Origin: Hymenobacter norwichensis DSM 15439
GTDB taxonomy: Bacteria; Bacteroidota; Bacteroidia; Cytophagales; Hymenobacteraceae
DNA: 64,000 nt
Assembly (NCBI RefSeq): GCF_000420705.1
Contig: NZ_ATVL01000008.1
Coordinates: forward strand, 1-64,000
Direction of reading: 5' to 3'
In this document: positions 18,452 to 26,132 of the stretch, one piece after another
How the letters are laid out: the number at the start of each line of letters is the position of its first letter
Position numbering within the stretch: position 1 is the first letter of the stretch
The notes under the pieces: model-generated
What the model saw: only the letters and a program-made list of their open reading frames with translations
Told to the model about the DNA's origin: nothing
Database searches by the model: none
Made by a program: the position numbers and the translations under genes

Positions 18452-19216
18452 TTATGTACCAGCCAATAATAAACTTTGTACAAACTCGCTGTACGGTTCG
18501 CCCAGCGGCAGTTCCAGATTGGTAGCAAGGCGGCGCCGGCTGGTTTCCACCATTTCCTGCCGCACTGGGTTCAGGCCGCGCTTGGAGTATTCCTCCCAGT
18601 ACAACCCTATCCCCCGCTTTTGCCAAGCCGGCAGATTATTGTAGTTGATGCCATTGGCAAATAATAGGTCGTGCTTGGTGGCGGTGCGCTGGCCTTTCAC
18701 CTGTGCAGTAGCTTCGGCCACCGTCCGCCCTTGCTTGCGAAGCAGCCAGTAGCAATGCGCGTTGAGCGAGTTGCGCCCCGCGTCTTCCTGCCGCCACCGA
18801 AAATAATCAACGACATCCTGGACGCGGGGAAACTGGGAAACCCGACAATCGAAAACGCCGATGCTTCCCAATAGCAACGAGAACTTGGCTGAGGCCTCCC
18901 CTGCCAGCACCGAGGTGTACTTGCGCAGTTTCCGCCCGAAGGAATCTTCCAATGGGTGCAGCAGCAAAGATATTTCGTCGCTCTGGGTGTAGCCGTATAC
19001 CATCCGGAAGCCACACTCCAACAAGTGGCGCGTGGTTTCCGTCATGTAGTCGCGCATGCGCACATCGAACGGCGCTTCGAAGGGATGCACCTCTTTAGTA
19101 AGCCGGGTGAAACCGCGGCCGTCGAGGCGGGCCACCAGATAAAGGCCGGGTAGCGCACAGTGGTCATGGGCAGTTTCAAACACCCGCAACCGCGTATCCA
19201 GATCATCGAATTTCAT
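18452..19216 (-). CDS. tRNA(His) guanylyltransferase (Thg1)-like 3'-5' polymerase
   Basis: 254 residues from [18 protein letters not shown] at 19216; the longer frame to 19354 only adds sequence overlapping the kinase gene. Thg1 palm motifs are present: [12 protein letters not shown] (Asp32) and [13 protein letters not shown] (Asp80, Glu81) for the two-metal site, with SLNAHCYW in the position of the HINNLYNT motif. Family enzymes add nucleotides in the 3'-5' direction to tRNA 5' ends. Bacterial Thg1-like members mainly repair truncated tRNAs and do not need the G-1 reaction. The start overlaps the kinase gene's stop by 14 bp, which suggests coupled translation. Its place inside the his operon is unusual. 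Confidence 0.88.
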   Translation of the reverse strand: MKFDDLDTRLRVFETAHDHCALPGLYLVARLDGRGFTRLTKEVHPFEAPFDVRMRDYMTETTRHLLECGFRMVYGYTQSDEISLLLHPLEDSFGRKLRKYTSVLAGEASAKFSLLLGSIGVFDCRVSQFPRVQDVVDYFRWRQEDAGRNSLNAHCYWLLRKQGRTVAEATAQVKGQRTATKHDLLFANGINYNNLPAWQKRGIGLYWEEYSKRGLNPVRQEMVETSRRRLATNLELPLGEPYSEFVQSLLLAGT

Positions 19217-19655
19217 CTTGCCACTCGTTAACAATGAAAGCCTCGTTGCCGACGGCCTGCACAAAGTAGAGCTGATCGAAGCCTTCGGCGCGGGCCGGCA
19301 GCTCCAGCCGGTTGCGCGTCGCCCGGATGCCTTTGTCCGGTACCTGCCGTTCAAGTGGGCGCAACTGGTTACGCACCAACGCCTCGGCGGCCACAGATTG
19401 GAAAAAGTAGCCGACTACTTCGAATTGAGCGGCGCGGGCCGCCTTAATATATACTGCCCGTTCTGCCTGGGTCGGGTTGGTATTGTCGATGACGCAGCGC
19501 ATTTGCGTTTCCAGGCACAATTGCAGCAGCCGTTGCTCCCGGTTACGCGTGCGCAGCAGATCCAGGCTGATGCGCACGTGCGAATGGAAGAAGCGCTGCT
19601 GGTAGAAGGTGGACTTCCCCGTAGCCTGAATGCCGCAAAACACCACTAGCTGCAT
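19203..19655 (-). CDS. P-loop polynucleotide-kinase-like protein
   Basis: 150 residues. The Walker A motif is GIQATGKST near the N-terminus. RISLDLLRTR follows, then VIDNTNPTQAERAVYI, the 'DNTNP' segment shared by PNK-type and zeta-toxin-like AAA_33 kinases. A lid Arg region (RNQLRPLERQVPDKGIRATR) is present. It is predicted to phosphorylate a small molecule or a nucleic-acid 5' end; the substrate is unknown. It starts 6 bp after hisC ends and overlaps the Thg1-like gene by 14 bp. The two probably act together, for example end-healing plus nucleotide addition on RNA (inference). Confidence 0.82.
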   Translation of the reverse strand: MQLVVFCGIQATGKSTFYQQRFFHSHVRISLDLLRTRNREQRLLQLCLETQMRCVIDNTNPTQAERAVYIKAARAAQFEVVGYFFQSVAAEALVRNQLRPLERQVPDKGIRATRNRLELPARAEGFDQLYFVQAVGNEAFIVNEWQDEIR

Positions 19656-19661
19656 AACTAC

Positions 19662-20720
19662 TTAGCCAGCGAGGTTGAACTCCCGCAAGGCCTGCACCAG
19701 CAGCTCGTTTTCGGCGGGCGTGCCAACGGTCAGGCGCAACGTGCCGGCGCAACCCGGCTGGGTGGTACGGTTACGCACCACCACCCCCTGCTCCAGCAGG
19801 TAGTCGTAGACGGCCGTGGCGTCGGGGCGGAACCGCGCCAACAGGAAGTTGGCGTCGGACGGAAACACTTCGGCCACGATGGGCAGCGTCGGCAGCTGCT
19901 CGGCCAGCCACGTGCGGCCGGCCAGGAGCTGCTGGCGCATCTGCTCGAAATGCGGCGCGTCGTGCAGCGCAGCCAGGGCATGCTGCTGGGTGGCTTCCGA
20001 TATATTATAAGGAGGCTTGATCTTGTTGAGGTAGCTGATGATTTCCGGCGAAGCGAAAGCCATACCCAACCGCAACCCTGCCAAACCCCAGGCTTTCGAG
20101 AAGGTCTGCATCACCACCAGGTTCGGGAATTCCGCCAGGCGAGTCGTCCAGCTGGGCGCGTCGGTGAAATCGGCGTAGGCTTCATCCACCACCACCAACC
20201 CGCGGAAACCGCCTAGGATTTCTTCGATTGCCGCGGCGTGCAGCAAGTTGCCCGTCGGATTGTTCGGGGAGCACAAAAACACCAGCTTGGCTTCGGAAGC
20301 CACCACCCCAGCCACGATTTCCGGCGAGAGTTGAAAATCAGTGGTGAGCTGGATTCGCTCGATGCGCACATCATTGAGGTTGGCCGCCACTTCGTACATG
20401 CCGTAGGTCGGGGGCAAAAGCAGCACGCTGTCTTGGCCGGGGATGCAGGTGAGGCGCACCAACAAGTCGATGGCCTCGTCGGAGCCGTTGCCCAGGAAGA
20501 TTTGGGCGGGGTCCACTTGTTTCAGCTTGGCCAGTTCCTGCTTCACGGCCCGCTGCTGCGGATCGGGGTAGCGGTTGAACTGCTCGGGGCCCGCGCTGCC
20601 CAAGCTGTTTTCGTTGGCGTCGAGCATAACGCGGGCTTCGCCCTGAAATTCGTCGCGGGCGGAAGAATACGGTTTCATACCCCGGATATTGGGGCGCACC
20701 AGACTTTCTAAATCAAACAT
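19662..20720 (-). CDS. hisC: Histidinol-phosphate aminotransferase
   Basis: 352 residues from MFDLESLVRPNIRGMKPY at 20720. A PLP-dependent fold type I enzyme: LDANENSLG, LGNGSDEAIDLL, FLCSPNNPTGN, the VVDEAYADF Asp contact, and the PLP Lys in TFSKAWGLAGLRLG. It transfers an amino group from glutamate to imidazole acetol phosphate (step 7). The upstream extension of the frame to 20804 has no family match. Confidence 0.97.
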   Translation of the reverse strand: MFDLESLVRPNIRGMKPYSSARDEFQGEARVMLDANENSLGSAGPEQFNRYPDPQQRAVKQELAKLKQVDPAQIFLGNGSDEAIDLLVRLTCIPGQDSVLLLPPTYGMYEVAANLNDVRIERIQLTTDFQLSPEIVAGVVASEAKLVFLCSPNNPTGNLLHAAAIEEILGGFRGLVVVDEAYADFTDAPSWTTRLAEFPNLVVMQTFSKAWGLAGLRLGMAFASPEIISYLNKIKPPYNISEATQQHALAALHDAPHFEQMRQQLLAGRTWLAEQLPTLPIVAEVFPSDANFLLARFRPDATAVYDYLLEQGVVVRNRTTQPGCAGTLRLTVGTPAENELLVQALREFNLAG

Positions 20721-20813
20721 GAAGTACGGTATCAAAGAATAGAGAACAGGAAAACCGAAGCTGGGGCAAGGTTGGGGAACACCGACACCACGGCGGCAAC
20801 TCACCAGCCTTGC

Positions 20814-22148
20814 CTAGCTATGCGCCGGGCGGGCGGGTTCGGTTGGCGTACTGTTCGCACTATGAATGGCATCGAGCCGCAGCGTAACGGCACGGGCGTG
20901 GGCTTGGAGCCCCTCCGCCTCGGCCATGGTTTCCACCACCGGCCCTACGTTGAGCAAGCCTTCGGCGGTGATGCGCTGAAACGTGATTTTCTTGAAAAAC
21001 GAATCCAAGGACACCCCGCTGTAGTTGCGGGCGTAGCCGTTGGTTGGCAGCGTGTGGTTGGTGCCGGAAGCGTAGTCGCCGGCGGCTTCGGGCGTGAGGT
21101 GCCCCAAAAATACCGAGCCGGCACTAGTTACCCCCTCGGCCAACTGCTCGGGGTTGCGCACGGCCAGAATCAAGTGCTCGGGGGCGTACTGATTGGAGAA
21201 ATACAGCATTTCCTCGGGCGTACGCAGCAAAATGGCGCGGCTTTCTGTCAGGGCCTGCTCGGCTACGGCGGCCCGGGGCAGTTCGGCTAGCTGGCGCAGT
21301 ACCTCGGCTTTGGTTTGCTCAAGTACCGCCTGCGAATCGGAAAGCAGAATCACTTGCGAATCGGGGCCGTGCTCGGCTTGGCTCAGCAAATCGGCCGCCA
21401 CAAACACCGGATTCGCCGAATCATCAGCAATAACCAATACCTCCGATGGACCAGCCGGCATATCAATGGCCACCCCGTAGCGAGTAGCCAGCTGCTTGGC
21501 GGCCGTCACGTAGCGGTTGCCCGGCCCGAATATCTTATCGACACCGGGCACACTTTCCGTGCCGCCGCTCAAAGCCGCAATGGCCTGCGCCCCGCCCGCT
21601 TTGATAATGGTTTGAATGCCGAGCAGGTGAGCCGTGAACAGAATCACCGGATTCACGGAGCCGTCGGCCTGCGGCGGCGTGCACAGCACCACCTCGGGGC
21701 AACCCGCCAACCGGGCGGGCACTCCCAGCATCAGCAACGTGCTGAACAAAGGCGCCGTACCCCCCGGGATATAGAGCCCCACCCGCTGCACGGGCACCGC
21801 CCGGCGCCAGCAGCTCACGCCCGGCATGGTTTCCACCCGCTTTTCTTCTTCGCGCTGGGTGGCGTGAAATTTCCAGATGTTGGCGTGGGCCTGCCGAATA
21901 GCGGTTTGTAATTCCGAAGGCACTTGCGCTACCGCTGCCGCCAATTCCTCCGGGCTCACCCGAAGCCCGGCGCGTAGGTCGGCGCCATCGAAACGCTGGG
22001 CGTAGTCGAGCAGGGCCGCGTCGCCGCGCTGGCGCACATCCTCGAAAATCTGTTGCACCCGCTGCTCCACGTCCTGGGCTTGCTGCGCGGCGGCTCGCTG
22101 CTGCAAGGCCGCCCATTCCTGCTGCGCCGGATATTGAATAAGTTGCAT
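20814..22148 (-). CDS. hisD: Histidinol dehydrogenase
   Basis: 444 residues. Zinc-dependent and NAD-linked, it oxidises L-histidinol to histidine in the last two steps. Typical segments are GGTAPLFSTLLMLGVPARLAG, KIFGPGNRYVTAAKQLA, DMPAGPSEVLVIAD, LLSQAEHGPDSQ, and APEHL with HTLPTNGYARNYSG near the zinc and active-site residues. It follows hisG after a 125-bp gap that contains a hairpin repeat. Confidence 0.97.
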   Translation of the reverse strand: MQLIQYPAQQEWAALQQRAAAQQAQDVEQRVQQIFEDVRQRGDAALLDYAQRFDGADLRAGLRVSPEELAAAVAQVPSELQTAIRQAHANIWKFHATQREEEKRVETMPGVSCWRRAVPVQRVGLYIPGGTAPLFSTLLMLGVPARLAGCPEVVLCTPPQADGSVNPVILFTAHLLGIQTIIKAGGAQAIAALSGGTESVPGVDKIFGPGNRYVTAAKQLATRYGVAIDMPAGPSEVLVIADDSANPVFVAADLLSQAEHGPDSQVILLSDSQAVLEQTKAEVLRQLAELPRAAVAEQALTESRAILLRTPEEMLYFSNQYAPEHLILAVRNPEQLAEGVTSAGSVFLGHLTPEAAGDYASGTNHTLPTNGYARNYSGVSLDSFFKKITFQRITAEGLLNVGPVVETMAEAEGLQAHARAVTLRLDAIHSANSTPTEPARPAHS

Positions 22149-22157
22149 GGGTTGAAA

Positions 22158-22265
22158 GGAGTTAGGAGTCAGAAGCTAGGAGCTAGAATACTGCGGCGTA
22201 TAAGTAAGAGAAGTCAGGAGTTGAGATCTGCGTAGAATTTCTCCTAGCTTCTAACTCCTGCCTCC
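22158..22265. repeat. Imperfect palindromic element in hisG-hisD gap
   Basis: The arm at 22158-22182 (starting GGAGTTAGGAGTCAG, ending AGCTAGGAG) is nearly the reverse complement of 22241-22265 (starting CTCCTAGCTTCTAACTCC). Two mismatch clusters occur in 25 bp. It fills almost the whole gap and would form a long hairpin in the mRNA. It looks like a dispersed intergenic repeat and not a his-specific signal. Confidence 0.6.
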
Positions 22266-22273
22266 TATCTTCT

Positions 22274-23125
22274 CTAGGCTATCATCTTCTCGATGGGCAG
22301 TACCAGGATGCCTTCGGCCCCAACGGCTTTCAGCTGCCCGGTGATGTGCCAGAAGTCGTCCTCGTTCACCACCGACTGCACCGATACCCAGCCTTCTTCA
22401 GCTAGCGGCGTTACGGTGGGCGACTTGATGCCGGGCAATAGCGCCTTCACCGCGTCGAGCGAGGACGTGGGGGCATTCAGCAGAATGTACTTGTTGCGGC
22501 GGGCGCGGCGCACAGCCTGCATCCGGAACAAGAGTTGCTCCAGCAATTCCCGCTTTTCCGCCGACAGGTTCTCATGGGCAATCAGCACGGCTTCCGAGCG
22601 GAACACGGTTTCCACTTCGCGCAGGCCATTGCCCAGCAAGGTGGAACCGCTGCTCACAATATCACAGATGGCTTCGGCCAGCCCAATGCTAGGCGCAATT
22701 TCCACCGAACCACTAATGGTATGCAGGTTGGCTTCCACCCCCCGCTCGGCTAGATACTTACCCAAAATGGCGGGGTATGAGGTGGCAATGCTCTTGCCCT
22801 GCAAGTCGGCCACCGAGTCGTAGGCGGCGGCGCGGGGCACGGCTAGGCTCAGGCGGCACTTGCTGAAGCCCAGCGGCTGAATTTCCAGCGCCGGATAACC
22901 GGCTTCCACTAGCACGTTCTGGCCCACAATGCCCAGGTCGGCCACGCCGTCCTGCACGTAGCCCGGAATATCGTCGTCGCGCAGGTACAGGATTTCGAGG
23001 GGGAAATTGGTGGCTTCGGTTTTGAGCTTGTACGAGCTGGCGACAAAGCTAATACCGCACTCCCGAATCAGGTTCAGCGAGTCTTCGCTCAGACGGCCTG
23101 ATTTCTGGATGGCAAGACGAATCAT
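22274..23125 (-). CDS. hisG: ATP phosphoribosyltransferase, long form
   Basis: 283 residues, the committed step of histidine synthesis. The catalytic domains have IRLAIQKSGRLSEDS, VADLGIVGQNVL and the PRPP-binding segment AICDIVSSGSTLLGNGL. The C-terminal 75 residues (SPTVTPLAEEGWVSV, then VGAEGILVLPIEKMI) are the ACT-like regulatory domain of the long, HisZ-independent form, so histidine feedback inhibition is expected. It is the first enzyme gene of the operon, 181 bp after the leader peptide stop. Confidence 0.98.
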   Translation of the reverse strand: MIRLAIQKSGRLSEDSLNLIRECGISFVASSYKLKTEATNFPLEILYLRDDDIPGYVQDGVADLGIVGQNVLVEAGYPALEIQPLGFSKCRLSLAVPRAAAYDSVADLQGKSIATSYPAILGKYLAERGVEANLHTISGSVEIAPSIGLAEAICDIVSSGSTLLGNGLREVETVFRSEAVLIAHENLSAEKRELLEQLLFRMQAVRRARRNKYILLNAPTSSLDAVKALLPGIKSPTVTPLAEEGWVSVQSVVNEDDFWHITGQLKAVGAEGILVLPIEKMIA

Positions 23126-23201
23126 TTGTTTAGTTATGAATTATAAATTCAGAAACCTGAATTCAGAGGGGAACCCGTGGCGGGAATACGTGCAAAACGG
23201 G

Positions 23202-23306
23202 AAAAAGGCCGAGCGAGAAGCGCCACGACGAGCGGGGCCACCTTTCTAAGGTGACCGGGCGGCCACTTGCGGGCCACCCAACGGGACAATATGGTGCGTT
23301 ATTCCT
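23202..23306 (-). promoter_or_regulatory. Candidate his attenuator: mutually exclusive RNA stems
   Basis: On the minus-strand RNA, segment 1 GGGUGGCC (23279-23272) pairs perfectly, with one G-U, with GGCCGCCC (23264-23257). The overlapping AAGUGGCC (23268-23261) can instead pair with GGUCACCUU (23256-23248), leaving one bulge. GGUCACCUU can in turn pair with AAGGUGGCC (23244-23236) around a 3-nt loop. This is the 1:2 / 2:3 / 3:4 topology of classical attenuators. A GGCCUUUUU run ends at 23202, about 26 nt past the last stem, so which stem terminates transcription is not clear by eye. Confidence 0.6.
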
Positions 23307-23372
23307 CTAAAAAGAGGAATGGTGGCCGTGCTGATGATGGTGCGCCGCGCGCAGCCCCGCTGCTTCGCTCAT
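23307..23372 (-). CDS. hisL: His operon leader peptide
   Basis: 21 codons starting ATG AGC GAA and ending TAG. The middle reads AHHHQHGHHSSF, with six histidines in eight residues. It lies between a candidate promoter and alternative stem-loops upstream of hisG, as in attenuation-controlled histidine operons where ribosome stalling at His codons reports His-tRNA shortage. The last codons and the stop fall inside a perfect 8-bp hairpin (ATTCCTCT/AGAGGAAT, 23301-23320). The peptide itself would have no other function. Confidence 0.8.
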   Translation of the reverse strand: MSEAAGLRAAHHHQHGHHSSF

Positions 23373-23447
23373 GGCGAAAGCAGCCCGGGGGCTGATAGAG
23401 CAAGAAAAAGGCGCGGCGAAAGCAGGCATATACTGGAAAGAGTGGGG

Positions 23448-23478
23448 CAAAAGTACACGCTCAGCGCAGGAAACGAAA
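23448..23478 (-). promoter_or_regulatory. Candidate his operon promoter
   Basis: TACTTTTG (23455-23448, minus strand) fits the Bacteroidota -7 consensus TAnnTTTG. TTTC lies 19 nt upstream, one base off the TTTG -33 element. Transcription would start near 23441, about 70 nt before the leader ATG. Confidence 0.6.
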
Positions 23479-23640
23479 TTTTTTCTGGAAAAACTTGCCG
23501 CGAACCTGGACCTTTGCGCCTAGACATGCGTTTCAACCTGGTTTTGGCACTATTGTTTCTACGATTCTTCTGATCTTAGTTGGGAGCTGCTTGATTTGCT
23601 GGTTGCCCGTTCTGCTCTTCTTACTGCCTATTGCCTGCGT

Positions 23641-24564
23641 ATGTGTTGTTTTCTTTCCCGGTTACTAGCGGCAGCTGGTACCACCCTGCTTCTGGCACTG
23701 CCCCCCGTAGCCGGGGCACGGGCCCAAACCGCCCCTACTCCCGCGCCCTCCGCTCCCACCGAATCATTGATTCCGTTGCCCCAGGCCAGTCCCCAGGTGC
23801 TATTGAAGCAGGAAGTCGGACTTACCACTGTTACGGTGGACTACCACGCCCCCAGCGTGAAAGGCCGCACCATCTGGCAGGGCCTGGTACCGTACGGGCA
23901 AGTATGGCGGGCGGGCGCCAACGAAAACACGATTATCACCTTTTCGGATACGGTGCGGGTGAACGGCAAATCGTTGCCGGCCGGCCGGTACTCGTTCTAC
24001 GTAATGCCCCGCTCCGACCAGGACTGGGACTTGATTTTCAACCGCGTGACCACCCACTGGGGAGCGGAAGGCTACCAGGAAAAGGATGACGTGCTGCGCG
24101 TACCAGTGGTGCCGGAAGCCTCCGCCCACCACGAAACGCTGCTGTACTGGTTTTCCGACCTAACCACCGGCAGCGCCCACTTCAACCTGAGCTGGGAAAA
24201 GAAAACGGTGAGCTTGCTGATTGATACTAATGTGCAGGCCCGCGTGGTGGCCGGCATCGAGAAGGCCGTGGCCGCCCGGCCCAACGACTGGCAACTACTA
24301 GCCCAGGCCGCCGACTACCTGGTGCAAAACAACCTCAACGCCGAAAAAGCCCTGAACTACATCAATGAGTCCATTCGGTTGCAGGATGTGTACACCAACA
24401 ACTGGATTAAGGCCCGTTTGCTGGCTTCCAAGCAGGATTTTGACACGGCCATCGTGTACGGACGCAAAGCCATCAAGCTCGGCGACAAAGACGACGACGC
24501 CTTCAAGAGCAAGCTGCCCAACATGCGGGTAGCGTTGATTGAATGGCAGTCGAAAGCGTATTAA
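23641..24564 (+). CDS. DUF2911 exported protein
   Basis: 307 residues from MCCFLSRLLAAAGTTLLLALPP at 23641, a signal-peptide start. Residues about 55-200 are a DUF2911 domain (VDYHAPSVKGRTIWQGLVPYGQVWRAG..., written in part; ENTIITFSDTVRVNGKSLPA, YSFYVMPRSD). The C-terminal 110 residues are helical and TPR-like (LNAEKALNYINESIRLQD, DTAIVYGRKAIKLGD). Function is unknown; probably periplasmic. An upstream extension to 23596 is open but does not improve the signal peptide. A strong terminator follows. Confidence 0.82.
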   Translation: MCCFLSRLLAAAGTTLLLALPPVAGARAQTAPTPAPSAPTESLIPLPQASPQVLLKQEVGLTTVTVDYHAPSVKGRTIWQGLVPYGQVWRAGANENTIITFSDTVRVNGKSLPAGRYSFYVMPRSDQDWDLIFNRVTTHWGAEGYQEKDDVLRVPVVPEASAHHETLLYWFSDLTTGSAHFNLSWEKKTVSLLIDTNVQARVVAGIEKAVAARPNDWQLLAQAADYLVQNNLNAEKALNYINESIRLQDVYTNNWIKARLLASKQDFDTAIVYGRKAIKLGDKDDDAFKSKLPNMRVALIEWQSKAY

Positions 24565-24600
24565 CCCAACCTGCACCAACGTCCAGCCATTGGCCAACGT

Positions 24601-24638
24601 AAACGGCCTCCTGATGAAGAATCAGGAGGCCGTTTTTT
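24601..24638 (+). terminator. Intrinsic terminator
   Basis: ACGGCCTCCTGAT pairs with ATCAGGAGGCCGT over 5 nt, followed by TTTTT. It ends the DUF2911 gene. Confidence 0.93.
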
Positions 24639-24777
24639 CTGACTGGTTTTTCCACTCAGTTATGAAGCCAGCAGGTTTTCACTACCCAGAAACCCCTGAA
24701 AATCTGTTCCGCGTTGCCGTATCTTTCGCCTGCTAACTCAATTAAACCGCCATTTCACTTCCTCAACCCGCCCTTGC

Positions 24778-25245
24778 ATGAACAAGCTTACTATCCGCAG
24801 CCTGGCTGAACTCGAACAACACGTCGGCCAGGAATTGGGCGTATCCGACTACCACACCATCACCCAGCAGCAAATCAACAGCTTCGCGTCCGCCACCCTC
24901 GACCACCAGTGGATTCATGTGGATGCCGAACGGGCCGCTACGGAGTCGCCGTTCAAAGCCACCATTGCCCACGGTTACCTGACGGTTTCGCTGCTGCCCT
25001 ACCTCTGGCAGCAGATTATCACCATCGAGAACCTGAAAATGCAGGTCAACTACGAAATCGAAAGCCTGCGCTTCAACCAAGCCGTAGCCGTAGACAGCGC
25101 CGTGCGGCTGCGGGCCAAGCTGGTAGCCGTGAAAAACCTGCGCGGCATTGCCAAAGCCCAGTTGGAAGTAACCCTGGAAATCAAGGACCAGCCCAAACCC
25201 GCGTATACCGGCATCATCACATTCCTGTATCACTTCGCGGGGTAA
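24778..25245 (+). CDS. MaoC-like (R)-hydratase / dehydratase
   Basis: 155 residues, a hot-dog fold. The catalytic signature is visible: Asp and His in DHQWIHVDAERA, followed by FKATIAHGYLTVSLLPYLW. Family members hydrate enoyl-CoA to (R)-3-hydroxyacyl-CoA or act in related acyl chemistry in the cytoplasm. It stands alone between two terminators, so the physiological substrate cannot be told from context. Confidence 0.88.
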   Translation: MNKLTIRSLAELEQHVGQELGVSDYHTITQQQINSFASATLDHQWIHVDAERAATESPFKATIAHGYLTVSLLPYLWQQIITIENLKMQVNYEIESLRFNQAVAVDSAVRLRAKLVAVKNLRGIAKAQLEVTLEIKDQPKPAYTGIITFLYHFAG

Positions 25246-25264
25246 GCCCTTCCCAATGCATACG

Positions 25265-25308
25265 AAAGGCCCCTTTCCCAAACACGGTGTTTGGGAAAGG
25301 GGCCTTTT
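25265..25308. terminator. Bidirectional terminator
   Basis: AAAGGCCCCTTTCCCAAACA pairs with the mirrored TGTTTGGGAAAGGGGCCTTT over a very short loop. It separates the MaoC gene (plus) from the hydrolase gene (minus). Confidence 0.92.
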
Positions 25309-25324
25309 AACTTATCCGCCGTCT

Positions 25325-26071
25325 TTACTTAGCAGCTAGCTTGGTAGCGGCATCCATGATGACGGCGGCTACCTCGGCGGGCTGCGAAAGCATAGCTACG
25401 TGACTGGAAGCCAGCGTAATGGTAGTGGCTTTCATTTTCTTGGCCAACGTGCGTTCCAGATCGGGGTTGATCATCCGGTCGTTGCTGGCCACGATGTACC
25501 AGGAGGGCTTGGTTTTCCAGGCTGCTTGCGTGATTTTGTCTTTCAGCGCGGCAAAGGCCTGCGGGCCCTGGGTGGCAATGAGCAGTTGCTGCTCCTGTTT
25601 CGGCAAGTCCTGGGCGAAATCCTCCATAATGCCTTTGGGGCTCATGCTCACGAAGCTGGACGCATCGGGCCGGATTTCGTCGTTGCCGGGCGTGGCCGTG
25701 GCGGTTTGCACCAGTTCCAGAAACGACTGACCTTCCTCGGGCGCGGCGGCCGCCACGTACACCAAGCCCACCACTTTCGGGTCGTTGCCGGCCTCGGTGA
25801 TAACCACGCCGCCCCACGAGTGCCCAACCAGCAGCACGGAGCCATCCTGCAAGGCAATGGCGCGCGTAGTGGTGGCTACGTCGTCGGCGAGGGAAGTGAG
25901 CGGGTTTTGCACGGCCGTTACGTGGTAGCCTTCCGTTTGCAGCAGCGGAATAACCTTGGCCCAACTGGAGCCATCGGCCCAGGTGCCGTGCACCAACACG
26001 ATATTCCTGACGCCAACCGGAGCCGTTGCGGGGGCTTCCGCAGGGGTAGTATCGGGGGAAGTGAAGCTCAT
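25325..26071 (-). CDS. Alpha/beta hydrolase
   Basis: 248 residues. IVLVHGTWADGSSW gives the oxyanion segment. The nucleophile Ser is in LLVGHSWGGVV, and the acid and His lie near SNDRMINPDLE and SSHVAMLSQP. This resembles the EstC/methylketone-synthase-type hydrolases often found near electrophile-response genes. No signal peptide is seen. It lies 61 bp downstream of the esterase gene on the same strand and probably shares that gene's regulated promoter. Confidence 0.85.
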   Translation of the reverse strand: MSFTSPDTTPAEAPATAPVGVRNIVLVHGTWADGSSWAKVIPLLQTEGYHVTAVQNPLTSLADDVATTTRAIALQDGSVLLVGHSWGGVVITEAGNDPKVVGLVYVAAAAPEEGQSFLELVQTATATPGNDEIRPDASSFVSMSPKGIMEDFAQDLPKQEQQLLIATQGPQAFAALKDKITQAAWKTKPSWYIVASNDRMINPDLERTLAKKMKATTITLASSHVAMLSQPAEVAAVIMDAATKLAAK

Positions 26072-26132
26072 AAATAACTCAGCTAAACGACGACTAATAG
26101 AATGAATTTCGGCGCGGGCAACGCCTAACAGC

